From positions 1,860,001-1,924,000 of the forward strand of contig NZ_JALLGW010000001.1 of the NCBI RefSeq assembly GCF_023074835.1: DNA of 64,000 bases, given 5' to 3'. Position numbers and translations under genes: made by a program. The stretch comes from Halomarina salina (GTDB lineage Archaea; Halobacteriota; Halobacteria; Halobacteriales; Haloarculaceae). The stretch's first letter is position 1, and each line of letters begins with the position of its first letter. This document shows, in pieces, positions 42,079 through 50,647 of this stretch. A model generated the notes under the pieces. The model saw nothing but the letters and a program-made list of their open reading frames with translations, was not told the origin of the DNA and ran no database searches.

Positions 42079-43164
42079 TCACGACCGTCGCGCGCCAGTC
42101 CCCGGTCGGTCGACCGTCGAGAGGTCGATGTCGCCGCCGGGCATCGGGACGCCGTCGTAGGGGTCCGAATCGAGCAACAGCGACCCGTCGAGGTCCGCGT
42201 AGTCGAGCAGCGGAGCGAGGTGGACCGACGCGGCGATGGCGGCGTTCGTCTCTATCATACAGCCGAGCATCGTCTCCAGACCGTGTGCGCGGGCGGCGTG
42301 GAACAGTTCGACGGCCTGTCGAGGCCCGCCGCACTTCATCAGCTTCACGTTCGCGATGTCGCAGGCGTCGGCGATGCGGGGGACGTCCGCGAGCGTCACG
42401 CAGGACTCGTCGGCCGCGATGGGGACGGCCGAGCGCTCGTAGACGTAGCGGAGGCCCTCCGGGTGGTCGGCGGGAACCGGCTGTTCGCAGAACTCCACGT
42501 CGTACTCGGCCAGCCACGCGCAGTTGCGGACCGCCTCGCGGGGCGTCCACGCCTCGTTCGCGTCGACACGGAGGCGGGCGTCTGGGGCGGCCTCCCGGAC
42601 CGCCGCCAGTCGCGCCTCGTCGTCGTCGGTCCCGAGTTTCGTCTTCAGGACGCTGTAGCCCGCGTCGACGGCGTCGCGGGTCTTCTCGGCCATCCGCTCG
42701 GGGTCGTCGATGCCGACGGTGAACGAGGAGGTGACCGTCCGCGACCCGTCGAGGCCCAACAGGCGGTAGAGCGGCACGTCGAGGCGTTTCGCAGCGAGGT
42801 CACAGCACGCGATGCGGACGGCGGCCTTCGCCGCCGGGTTCCGCTCCACGACCCGGTCGAGGCGCGCGTCGACGGCGTCCAGCGCCAACGGGTCGCCGAC
42901 CGCCTCGACTGCCGCGAGCAGGTCGGGCAGGACGGCCTCGACCGTGGCCGCCGTCTCGCCATAGTGTCGAGACGGTGCGGCCGCGCCGACGCCGACGTGC
43001 TCTCCGTCCTCGATACGAACGACGACGTTGTCGGCGGTGTGCTGGGTCCCCCGCGAGATGGTGAACGGGGTCTTCAGGGGGAGTTCCACCCGCTCGAACT
43101 CGGTCGTGAGGCTGGTCGTACCGGTCGCTCCCCCGGGGTCTGTCGAATCGGCCGGGTCGGTCAT
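42079..43164 (-). CDS. dgcA: N-acetyl-D-glutamate racemase (DgcA-like) / dipeptide epimerase
   Basis: A 361-residue enolase-superfamily enzyme of the muconate-lactonizing subgroup. The N-terminal cap has the LPLKTPFTISRGT segment. The catalytic Lys pair lies in VLKTKLG and NVKLMKCGG. The metal ligands are Asp in RVDANEAW, Glu in EQPVP and Asp in AADES. Members include L-Ala-D/L-Glu epimerases and the N-acetyl-D-Glu racemase DgcA. The overlapping upstream DUF1611 gene (dgcN partner) favours the D-glutamate route. Substrate choice is inference from context. Confidence 0.8.
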   Translation of the reverse strand: MTDPADSTDPGGATGTTSLTTEFERVELPLKTPFTISRGTQHTADNVVVRIEDGEHVGVGAAAPSRHYGETAATVEAVLPDLLAAVEAVGDPLALDAVDARLDRVVERNPAAKAAVRIACCDLAAKRLDVPLYRLLGLDGSRTVTSSFTVGIDDPERMAEKTRDAVDAGYSVLKTKLGTDDDEARLAAVREAAPDARLRVDANEAWTPREAVRNCAWLAEYDVEFCEQPVPADHPEGLRYVYERSAVPIAADESCVTLADVPRIADACDIANVKLMKCGGPRQAVELFHAARAHGLETMLGCMIETNAAIAASVHLAPLLDYADLDGSLLLDSDPYDGVPMPGGDIDLSTVDRPGTGARRS

Positions 43165-44168
43165 AGCGCGTCCAGAATCTCGTCACAACCGAACCGGACC
43201 GCGTCGGTTGCGGGCGCGTCGAGCGCCGTCGAGAACTGCTCGACCGCCGCTTCGGCCTCACTGGCGGCCAGTTTCGACGTGTTGAGCGACCCCGCGACGA
43301 CGCTCGTCGGGTGGACGGGTTCGGCGAGGTCCTCGTACAGCGTCGCGTGGTCGCCCACGTCGGGGATGGAGAACGACTCGTAGCCGTGGACCGACTCGCG
43401 GCCCGCCTCGTGGCAGTAGACCAGCGCGTCGGGCATCGACCCGTGGAGGATGCCACAGGTGACCGCGGAGTACGCGGGGTGGGTGATGGCTCCCTGCCCC
43501 TCGACGAACAGGTAGTCGTACTCCTCGGCGCGTTCCACTATCATCCGCTCGACCGCACCCGCGGTGAAGTCCGATATCGTCCGGTCGATGGGCAGCCCCC
43601 AGCCCTCTATCATGATGCCGGTCTGGCCGGTGGGGACGAACCCGGCACTCATCCCGCGGTCGCGGGCCGCTTCCACGAGTTCACAGGTCGCGGTCATCTT
43701 CCCCGTCGAGCAGTCGCTGCCGACGGTGGTGACGACGGTGGCGTCCACGTCGCGGGCGACGCCGTCGGCGACGGTGAGGTCGTCGGGCGGGTCCCGGACG
43801 TCCCAGAGACGCGCGTCGTGTTCCTCCGCGAGCGAGGCGAACTCCTCGTCGTCGGTCAGGAAGTAGTGGAGCCCCGACCACACCTCCGCGCCGCGTTCGA
43901 GCGCACCGCGAACGTCGTCGCGCCAGGTCTCGTCGAAGCCGCCACCGATGGGCGCGATGCCGACGACGAACGCGTCGATGTCGGGCACGTCGTCGATACC
44001 GGCGACGACCGGAGCGTCCTGTACGTCCCGGACGTGATCGGCGACGCGGTCCCCCGCGTGGTCGCGGTCGAGGACGGCGACGACCTCGTGGTCGGTGTAG
44101 CGGAGCAACCCCACGGCGGTCTTCGCCCGGTCGGGGAACTTCCCGTGAGCCAGGATGGCGAGTCGCAT
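43161..44168 (-). CDS. dgcN: DUF1611 family protein, N-acetyltransferase DgcN-like
   Basis: A 335-residue DUF1611 protein. An N-terminal Rossmann-like domain (AHGKFPDRAKTAVGLLRY) precedes a P-loop-type domain with GSDCSTGKMTAT and GFVPTGQTGIMIEGWG. FVEGQGAITHPAYSAVTCGI is the family signature. In bacteria the DUF1611 protein DgcN acetylates D-glutamate, and DgcA then racemises N-acetyl-D-glutamate, giving D-Glu catabolism. The stop of this gene overlaps the dgcA start (ATGA), matching that operon. Transfer of the function to this archaeon is inferred. Confidence 0.8.
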   Translation of the reverse strand: MRLAILAHGKFPDRAKTAVGLLRYTDHEVVAVLDRDHAGDRVADHVRDVQDAPVVAGIDDVPDIDAFVVGIAPIGGGFDETWRDDVRGALERGAEVWSGLHYFLTDDEEFASLAEEHDARLWDVRDPPDDLTVADGVARDVDATVVTTVGSDCSTGKMTATCELVEAARDRGMSAGFVPTGQTGIMIEGWGLPIDRTISDFTAGAVERMIVERAEEYDYLFVEGQGAITHPAYSAVTCGILHGSMPDALVYCHEAGRESVHGYESFSIPDVGDHATLYEDLAEPVHPTSVVAGSLNTSKLAASEAEAAVEQFSTALDAPATDAVRFGCDEILDAL

Positions 44169-44247
44169 ACCGACTCACGCGGAGCGAGACGGCTTAAACG
44201 GTGGTGCGAGTGACCGTGCGGCTGACAGCTCCTCGCCTCACTGGAGG

Positions 44248-44706
44248 CTACTCGTCGGCTTCTTCCGGGAACTTCACCGCGAGGACGGGCACCTCCGAGA
44301 GTCGTAGCACCTTCTCGGCGACGCTCCCCATCAGCAGGCGGTCGAGGCCGCGCCGTCCGTGGGTCGCCATCACGACGAGGTCGACGTCGTGGTCCTCGGT
44401 CGCGTCGACGATGGCGCGGTGGGGCGTCCGGCCGGTCACGACCTCGGTCTCGCAGTCGACGCCGCTCTCCGCCGCGCGCTCCGACGCCTCCCGCACGAGT
44501 CGGTCACCGCGTTCCTGGAGGTGTTTCTCGACCGAACTCATGTCGAAGTCGAACCCCTCCGGGTCGCCGCTGGGGTACCAGACGTCCGCGACGACGTGGA
44601 GCACGTGGAGCGTCGCGTCGTACGTCGATGCGAGGTCGATGGCGTGGTCGAGTGCGAACTCCGCCCCGTCGCTGCCGTCGGTCGGGAACAGGATGTGCTG
44701 GTACAT
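44248..44706 (-). CDS. universal stress protein (UspA family)
   Basis: A 152-residue single-domain Usp. The start MYQHILFPTDGSDGAEFAL and the ATP-type loop VVMATHGRRGLDRLLMGSVAEKVLRLSEVP (G-2x-G-9x-G-S/T pattern) suggest an ATP-binding member. The pocket residues are conserved. Usp proteins respond to stress by unknown partners; no dedicated partner is adjacent. The ATG at 44706 is preferred over one nine codons upstream. Confidence 0.9.
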   Translation of the reverse strand: MYQHILFPTDGSDGAEFALDHAIDLASTYDATLHVLHVVADVWYPSGDPEGFDFDMSSVEKHLQERGDRLVREASERAAESGVDCETEVVTGRTPHRAIVDATEDHDVDLVVMATHGRRGLDRLLMGSVAEKVLRLSEVPVLAVKFPEEADE

Positions 44707-44765
44707 GGCCGGTGGTTCGACGGCCACCGACATGAATCGGCGGGCCGCGTGGACGGGGTGCCGTC

Positions 44766-45659
44766 TCAGAGCGCCGACAGGCGCGCCGTCCAGAACTCCG
44801 CGGCCGCGTCGTCGAGGGACTCCTCGTCGTCGCCCGTCGCGTCGACGGCACGGGTCGCCGCTGCCCGGTCCGCGAACTCGTCGAGGACGGTGCGCTGGCC
44901 GGTGACGTACAGCGGGTCGGGAGCGTCGTCGAGCGCCTCCCGGCAGCGCTCCAGGTGGTCGGCTATCTGGCCGTCGCGGATGCGCTCGAACCGCCCCTGC
45001 GAGAACCCGCCCTTCGAGTGCTGTTCCTTCACGTCGCTCTCGAACCCCTCGAAGGAGACGCGCTCGGTGCCCTCGTAGACGCCCAGCGCGAACGTGTCCG
45101 ACCGGACGAGCGCGAGCGCGTGACGTTCCTCGGGGGCTGGCGCGAACCACGACCGGTCCACCGCGAAGGCCTCGCCCCACTCGCAGAACGGTTCGGGCGC
45201 TCGCGGCGGTGCCAGCGCGACGCTCACCAGTTCGGCGTCGTCGGCGTAGACGAGACACGGCGCGGCCCGCGAGACGAGCGCCGCCCGGTCGCCCAGCAGG
45301 TCCGTCACTTGCTCCGGCACCCGCTCGTCGACCATCGCGGAGAGCGCGCCCTCGGCGTCGGTCTCGACCGATTCGAGGCGGGAGAGCACTCTCTCCCGTC
45401 GGGTTCCGCGGATGGCCTCGCGCCGCCGGAAGTCGAGAGCGACGTCGTCGCTCTCCGATTCGTCGCCTCGTTCGCCCTCCAGCCCGGCGATGCGGTCCTC
45501 CAGCCGGTTGATGCGCTCGTCGGCCGCCTGTCGGTCGGTGACGGCCTCCTGGCGGCGTCGCTCCTCGGCCTCCAGCTGTCGTTCGAGGTGTCGCTTCTCG
45601 TCTTCCAGCGTCGCGATGCGCTCGCGAAGCTCCTCGCGGCCGAGCAACCGGTCGAGCAT
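44766..45659 (-). CDS. archaeal Vms1/Ankzf1-type peptidyl-tRNA hydrolase
   Basis: A 297-residue protein of the Vms1-like release-factor (VLRF1) family, which cuts peptidyl-tRNA on stalled large ribosomal subunits in ribosome-associated quality control. The N-terminal 65 residues form a coiled coil (ELRERIATLEDEKRHLERQ). The VLRF1 domain has the signature HSKGGFSQGRFERIRDGQI near residues 214-232, with the catalytic-type Gln221 in the GGFSQ loop. The C-terminal helical part ends TARLSAL. No ribosome-rescue partner gene is adjacent. Confidence 0.82.
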   Translation of the reverse strand: MLDRLLGREELRERIATLEDEKRHLERQLEAEERRRQEAVTDRQAADERINRLEDRIAGLEGERGDESESDDVALDFRRREAIRGTRRERVLSRLESVETDAEGALSAMVDERVPEQVTDLLGDRAALVSRAAPCLVYADDAELVSVALAPPRAPEPFCEWGEAFAVDRSWFAPAPEERHALALVRSDTFALGVYEGTERVSFEGFESDVKEQHSKGGFSQGRFERIRDGQIADHLERCREALDDAPDPLYVTGQRTVLDEFADRAAATRAVDATGDDEESLDDAAAEFWTARLSAL

Positions 45660-45681
45660 ACCGGGACGTGGGAGCGGGGGG

Positions 45682-46038
45682 TTAAATACCGACGGGAGCG
45701 CCGAGTTCGATGAGCCGTTCCGCCTGCGGCGCTTTCGCCAGCAACACCTCCTTGAGGTCGGGGTAGCTCCCGTCCTCGACGATGTCGAACGGGACGGCCA
45801 GCGTCCGGTCGGGCACCTCGTCGCGGCCGCGAACCGCGAGGTGACGCGTGCCGAGTTTCATCACGAGCGGCTGGTTCCCGTCCGCGACGGGGTCGGACGC
45901 CGCCCCTGTCGCGTCCGGTTCGTAGAGCTGTCGTGCTACCTGCTCGTGGTCGAGTCGACTGATCGCTGGCCGGTCGCCCTCGTACGGCTCGACGTACAGC
46001 CGTCCGAGATAGTATCCGACTGAGAACTGTTCGAACAT
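45682..46038 (-). CDS. DUF5802 family protein
   Basis: A 118-residue haloarchaeal protein of the DUF5802 family, function unknown. The start MFEQFSVGYYLGRLYVEPYEG and the motifs LVMKLGTRHLAVRG and PDLKEVLLAKAPQAERLIEL are the family pattern. The ATG at 46038 gives the canonical start; an upstream GTG/ATG at 46071 would add 11 residues. It is soluble and small. It lies divergent from the DUF1405 gene. Confidence 0.8.
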   Translation of the reverse strand: MFEQFSVGYYLGRLYVEPYEGDRPAISRLDHEQVARQLYEPDATGAASDPVADGNQPLVMKLGTRHLAVRGRDEVPDRTLAVPFDIVEDGSYPDLKEVLLAKAPQAERLIELGAPVGI

Positions 46039-46182
46039 CGGTACGAAACCACGTTTGTCATTGTGTGGCATAAACCTTCCCCGCAGGGTTCGCGTTTCTG
46101 ATAATCACGGCGGAGAACCGAATCCGGCGGCCGGTCTGCGTCAGACGACACCGCTTTCACCGGCCGCGCCGCGTGACTCGGT

Positions 46183-46881
46183 ATGATACCCGAGCGCTGG
46201 GCGGAGTACTACCTCTCGAACGCGCCCAGTCTCGTCTGGTTGCTCGTGGCGAACGTCGCCGCCGTGCTGGTCGGAGTGAAGTACTACGTCGCGTCGATGC
46301 CCGCGGTGAACACGTTCGCGTGGCCGCTGTACGCCGACTCCCCGACGGCCGTCTTCGTCGCCACGCTCTCGGTGGCGACGCTGCTCCCGAACCTCGGCCG
46401 CAGGCTCCGCGACGCGCCGATGAACCTGCCGCTGGCGTACCTCCACACGCTCGCGTTCGCCCTGCTCGTCAAGTACGGCCTGTGGACCGCCCTGGCGCTC
46501 AACCTCCGGTTCTCGCTGTACTTCCCCGAGGTGTGGGCGTACTTCGGCATCATCCTCACCCACCTCGCGTTCGTCGGGGAAGCGTACCTCATCCCCCACT
46601 ACGGGCGGACGACGCGCGGGGCGCTCGCGTTCGCGCTGGTGGTCATGCTCCTCGGGGACTTCGTGGACTACGGGCTGAGCGAGACGGCGGGCTGTGTCCT
46701 CGGGTCGCCGCTGGGCCGCTGTGACATCTACCCACCGCTCAGATACGAACCCGGACTGCTCCTCCCGCTGCTCACCGTCGCCACGACCGGGGTTACGATG
46801 CTCTTAGCTGTCCGGGCCTTCGACCGGTACGCGCCTGCAACTGTCACCCGGACTGGTACTGACGGTTCCGAGGGCCGTTAA
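46183..46881 (+). CDS. DUF1405 membrane protein
   Basis: A 232-residue protein of the DUF1405 family with six helices, at about residues 15-35, 48-68, 82-102, 108-135, 145-165 and 185-205. The family motif PLYADSPTAVFVATLSVAT is near residues 48-66, and VKYGLWTALALN follows. The function is unknown. The family is found in archaea and Bacilli. The ATG at 46183 starts with the expected short amphipathic segment. Confidence 0.85.
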   Translation: MIPERWAEYYLSNAPSLVWLLVANVAAVLVGVKYYVASMPAVNTFAWPLYADSPTAVFVATLSVATLLPNLGRRLRDAPMNLPLAYLHTLAFALLVKYGLWTALALNLRFSLYFPEVWAYFGIILTHLAFVGEAYLIPHYGRTTRGALAFALVVMLLGDFVDYGLSETAGCVLGSPLGRCDIYPPLRYEPGLLLPLLTVATTGVTMLLAVRAFDRYAPATVTRTGTDGSEGR

Positions 46882-46965
46882 CCCGTCCGTAGTGTCGCCG
46901 TGGACGGTCTGAACGATACGAACAGTGTGACAGTGTTATACTCCTAGGGGTCTCAGCTCCTGTCG

Positions 46966-48033
46966 ATGAACCGGCAGTGGGTCCTCGTACTCTCCGTGTT
47001 GGCGCTCGTCGTACTCGCAGCACCGACGAGCGGTGGTGCCCCACCCGCGGTCCAGTCTCCGTCGGCGCAGGCCACCAACGAGACGAGCCTCGGGACGAGC
47101 GTCTCCTCGTTCATGCAGGTGAGTTCCGTGGAGGCCGCGGGGGAGGTCGACCGGCAGATGTTCTCGGCAGCGCTGGCGAACGCACCCAACGAGTCGGTCC
47201 GGCAGCGACTCCTCGACCGACGCGCCGAACACCTGGCCGAGCGTCTCGACGACGTCGAGCAGAGCGTCGAGGCGGCGGACCGTGGCGAGGGCGCACAGCG
47301 GACCGTCGACCGGAGCGTCGCCGCCGCTCGCGTCGACGCACTGGAGCGAAGCGTCGTCGACGTCGGCGAGTTCACGAACCGCACCGGCTCCTCGCCCCCC
47401 GGCTTCGAGGAGTTGCGCGAGAGCGTCCGCGGACTCGCCGAACCGACCGCGTCACCGGTCCTCGACGGGGGGACCGACCCCGACCCGCCGGGGAACGGCG
47501 AGCCGGGTACCTCCGCCGCAGGCGGCAACGGCGCACGACCGACTCAGGGTGCGTCTGGCCAGTCGAACGGCAGCGGCGACGGCGCGTCCGGGTCGAACCC
47601 CGGCGAGGGTGCGTCTACCTCCAGAAACGGCAGCGGTGCGCCCACGTCCGGGAAGGGCACCGGTGCGTCCAACCCCGGCGACGGTAGCGGTGCCGCCGGC
47701 TCGAACCCTGGTGACGGGGGCGCAAGTTCGAACGGCGGTGGCGCGAGCGCCGGGCAGAACGGCGGTGGGCCGGGTAACGGCCCGTCGTCGGTCGGCACGA
47801 CGACACCCGACGCCGCGAGCGTTCCGACGGACCCCGGTCGACAGTCGAACGGCTCCAGTGAGGCGTCGAACGGGAGTGGGCCGCCTGCGGACGGCGGAAA
47901 CCAGGCGTCGGACGGTGCTGGTAACTAGTCGAACGGTGGCAGTCCGCCGTCGAACGGTGCCGGTGGGTCGGGGTCGTCCGACTCGTCGGCGTCCCTGCTC
48001 GGGCCCGATACCGTTTTCCCCGTCTACGACTAA
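46966..48033 (+). pseudogene. secreted Gly/Asn/Ser-rich repeat protein interrupted by in-frame TAG
   Basis: A signal peptide (VLVLSVLALVVLAAPTSGG) is followed by an alpha-helical stretch (about residues 40-150: EVDRQMFSAALANAP, RVDALERSVVDVGEF). A long low-complexity region built from Gly, Asn, Ser and Pro follows. Translation stops at TAG 47926-47928 after 320 residues, but the same frame continues through more of the same repeat and ends PDTVFPVYD at TAA 48031. The stop replaces a codon where neighbouring repeats carry CAG (Gln), so it is probably a single-base nonsense change. The truncated form may still be secreted. The gene for an ArsR-type regulator starts 9 nt further on. Confidence 0.6.
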
Positions 48034-48042
48034 CCTCGGGTA

Positions 48043-48723
48043 ATGGACTCCGCGGCGTTGCTGGATTTACTCGGCAACGAGAACCGTCGACGCATCCTCA
48101 GACTTCTCGCGCGGAAACCGTGTTACGTCACCGAGATCAGCGAGTACATCGGGGTCAGCCCGAAGGCCGTCATCGACCACCTCCGACGACTGGAGGAGGC
48201 CGGACTGGTCGAGTCCCGTGTCGACGACCAGCGCCGCAAGTACTTCTCCATCGCCCGGAACCTCCGTCTGGAGGTCAACGTCTCGCCGTACGGGTTCGGC
48301 GCGAAGTCGGCGTACCCAGCCAGTCGAGGACTGGACATGTCGCGGTGTCAGTACGTGACCATCGAGTGTACGACGCCCGACGACGCGGCACAGCTCGCGG
48401 AACTCGCCAGCGAACTCGAACGCCTGGAGCGCCTGTCGAGCGAGCTCTCGATGGCCCAGCGCTGGGTACAGGGCCGACTGACCGAGGTGATGGACGGTAT
48501 CTCCGACCGGGTCGGCGAGACGCCGTCGCTCGGCGCACCGGGCGGCGCGGACACCCGGTTCTACGCGGAGGTTCTCGCCGCCCTCGCCAACGGCGCGGAG
48601 ACGGCCAGCGAGGTCGCCCACCGCGCCGACGCGCCGACGGAACTCGCGGAGGAGGCGCTCCAGCGACTCGCCGAACACAGCGTCGTCGCCGAGGACGACG
48701 GGCGCTGGTCGCTCGTCGGCTGA
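48043..48723 (+). CDS. ArsR-type winged-helix regulator with C-terminal domain
   Basis: A 226-residue transcription regulator. The N-terminal winged helix LLGNENRRRILRLLARKPCYVTEISEYIG with the recognition helix SPKAVIDHLRRLEEAGLV is near residues 8-57. The central part contains Cys-rich residues (MSRCQYVTIEC) and a helical dimerisation segment. A second winged-helix-like segment (YAEVLAALANGAETASEVAH) is near the C-terminus. The ligand is unknown, and Cys positions could bind metal. It follows closely on the secreted protein, so it may regulate it (inference). Confidence 0.8.
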   Translation: MDSAALLDLLGNENRRRILRLLARKPCYVTEISEYIGVSPKAVIDHLRRLEEAGLVESRVDDQRRKYFSIARNLRLEVNVSPYGFGAKSAYPASRGLDMSRCQYVTIECTTPDDAAQLAELASELERLERLSSELSMAQRWVQGRLTEVMDGISDRVGETPSLGAPGGADTRFYAEVLAALANGAETASEVAHRADAPTELAEEALQRLAEHSVVAEDDGRWSLVG

Positions 48724-48775
48724 GCGCTGTCGGCGACGGCGCTGACAGGACCACGTGCCAGCGCTCGCGCCGCGG

Positions 48776-49492
48776 TCACTCGTCCGCTTCCTTCCACTCC
48801 CCAGGTCGCTCCCCGTGAATCTCGCCCTTCGCCTCGCGCTCGCTCGGCCACACCGCGAGCGCCACGAGGCCGAGGTAGAACGCCCCGAGGAACGCCGTGA
48901 CGGCGATACCCGGAACACCGGGGAGCGCCGCCGCCTCCAGCCAGCGCCCGTCACCCGCGAACAGCGTGACCTTCGCCAGCCACGAGATGCCCAGCACGCC
49001 GAACAGCAGTCCGTAGATGCGCCTGATGCGCCGGGAGAGCGCCTCCCAGTTCGAGACCTTGAACGTGGGGTAGCGGAGGTCCTCGCCGAGTTCCTCGCGC
49101 CACGCCGTGTGCTGGGCACCGACCGGGTCGAGGACGTTCGCGAAGACGTTCTCCTGTATCATCCGGACGCGCGCCCGGTAGAGGTCGTAGAAGCGGTACC
49201 GGCGCGTCTCGTAGACGAGGAAGACGCCGAGGACGACCAGGCCGACCAGCAGCAGGTACGCGGGCATATCGTCAGACGAGAAGACGATGGAGAGCAGAGC
49301 GGCGATGAGGGTGATTGCCCAGTTCGTCGTCTGGTCGATACGGTCGAGCGTGGTGTTCGCCTGGCTGACCTCGCCCCGGTAGTAGTGGGGGAGCGCCGAG
49401 AGCAACGCCTCGGCGTCGTCGGCGACGTCCGCGGCCACCTCCTCGTCGGGGTCGTCGGCCGCGCCGTCCGCGCGAGTGGAGTCGTGGCCCAT
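48776..49492 (-). CDS. DUF2270 family membrane protein
   Basis: A 238-residue protein of the DUF2270 family. An acidic N-terminus precedes two helix pairs at about residues 60-98 and 160-215, with a cytosolic amphipathic stretch YRFYDLYRARVRMIQENVF between them. The conserved segment HYYRGEVSQANTTLDRIDQT is the family signature. The function is unknown. The ATG at 49492 is chosen because upstream residues are Arg-rich and non-coding. Confidence 0.8.
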   Translation of the reverse strand: MGHDSTRADGAADDPDEEVAADVADDAEALLSALPHYYRGEVSQANTTLDRIDQTTNWAITLIAALLSIVFSSDDMPAYLLLVGLVVLGVFLVYETRRYRFYDLYRARVRMIQENVFANVLDPVGAQHTAWREELGEDLRYPTFKVSNWEALSRRIRRIYGLLFGVLGISWLAKVTLFAGDGRWLEAAALPGVPGIAVTAFLGAFYLGLVALAVWPSEREAKGEIHGERPGEWKEADE

Positions 49493-49654
49493 GCCGAACA
49501 GGTGGCGACCGGCGGAGAAGCCACTTCCCGGCGGTCGGCGGGAGCGTCGGCCGGAACGGAGTCTCACGACCCCGTACAGCAGCGACCGACGACGGGAGGT
49601 CTCGCGGTGCCGTGTCGTCGAACTCTGGCGGAGACGTGCGTCTGCCGTGCCGGA

Positions 49655-50122
49655 CTACTCGCCGATGTCCGCGGTGAGGCCGGACTTCAGGTCGCGGCCG
49701 AAGTAGGTGCCGACGACGGCCGCGAGGAGGCCGATGCCGCCCATCACGAGGGCGGCCTGCGGGCCGTTCGCCAGACCGATGGCGAACGCGGCGGGGTTGA
49801 ACAGGAAGAACCCGATGGCGGAGACGATACCTCCGGCGATGCCCGTCTCGAGGTAGCGTCGACCGCTGCTGACCAGTCCGAAGGCGAAGCCCGCCAGGAG
49901 GATGCCGACGACGCCCGGGAGCAGCGGAACGAACCCGCCGAGGACGAACCCACCGGCCATGAACAGCAGCGCGCTGACGAAGTGCTTGGGCGAGAAGACG
50001 CCGACGGCGCGCTCCTTGGCGCGCGCTCTCCGGGTGTCGCTCGCGGGGGCGTCCGACGACGTGGTTCGGGTGGAGGTGTCCTCCGACTCGATCTCGCGGA
50101 GGAGTTCGTCGGTGCTGGACAT
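49655..50122 (-). CDS. DUF456-like small membrane protein
   Basis: A 155-residue protein. A charged N-terminal segment (about residues 1-42) precedes four helices, with the VFSPKHFVSALLFMAGGF and GIAGGIVSAIGFFLF pairs. It resembles the DUF456 or phage-shock-type small membrane proteins of haloarchaea, but the family assignment is weak. It is followed on the same strand by another small membrane protein only in the opposite direction of reading order. No function can be given. Confidence 0.6.
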   Translation of the reverse strand: MSSTDELLREIESEDTSTRTTSSDAPASDTRRARAKERAVGVFSPKHFVSALLFMAGGFVLGGFVPLLPGVVGILLAGFAFGLVSSGRRYLETGIAGGIVSAIGFFLFNPAAFAIGLANGPQAALVMGGIGLLAAVVGTYFGRDLKSGLTADIGE

Positions 50123-50175
50123 GTACACTGCTCTGTCGTGTGGGGCAATGGCTCTTTTGCCGGTTCGGGTGTCCC

Positions 50176-50454
50176 TCAGTCTGCGGGGTTGGTCGCTGTC
50201 TGCGGTCGGTGGCTGTCGTCGTCCGTCGAACAGCGGAGGGCGATTGCGACCCAGAGCGTGCCCGTCGCGAGCGACCCGAGCGCCGAGAAGGTGAGGCCGA
50301 GCGTGACGAACGCGAGTGTGTAGGTCAGCGCGATGACGGCGCTCGGGACGCTCGTGGTCCGGGGTACCGACGAGCGGACGTCGGTGAGCGTTGGGGCGAG
50401 CGAGAGGATTGCGACGAACGAACCGGCGGTGAATATCAGATCTTGCCAGGGCAT
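50176..50454 (-). CDS. small three-helix membrane protein
   Basis: A 92-residue protein beginning MPWQDLIFTAGSFVAILS. This N-terminus and length are common in haloarchaea, but the function is unknown. Helices lie at about residues 5-25, 35-58 and 60-78, with an acidic tail. The ATG at 50454 matches the common form; a start 7 codons upstream is possible. It is divergent from gatD. Confidence 0.7.
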   Translation of the reverse strand: MPWQDLIFTAGSFVAILSLAPTLTDVRSSVPRTTSVPSAVIALTYTLAFVTLGLTFSALGSLATGTLWVAIALRCSTDDDSHRPQTATNPAD

Positions 50455-50647
50455 ACCCCTCGCTCGGTGACACAACGTGAGGAGCGTCCGGGCTTTAGGT
50501 GGTCATCTGTCACGCCCTCACAGCGCTACGCCTGTAGCCCCCGTTAACGACCGTGATGCTCTCCGGTCGTTCGCCGAACGACGTTCGACGGCCAGCGCGC
50601 TCCCCGCTACCGTCGATTTGAAGTCGGGGCGGCGGGAACTCGCGTCC

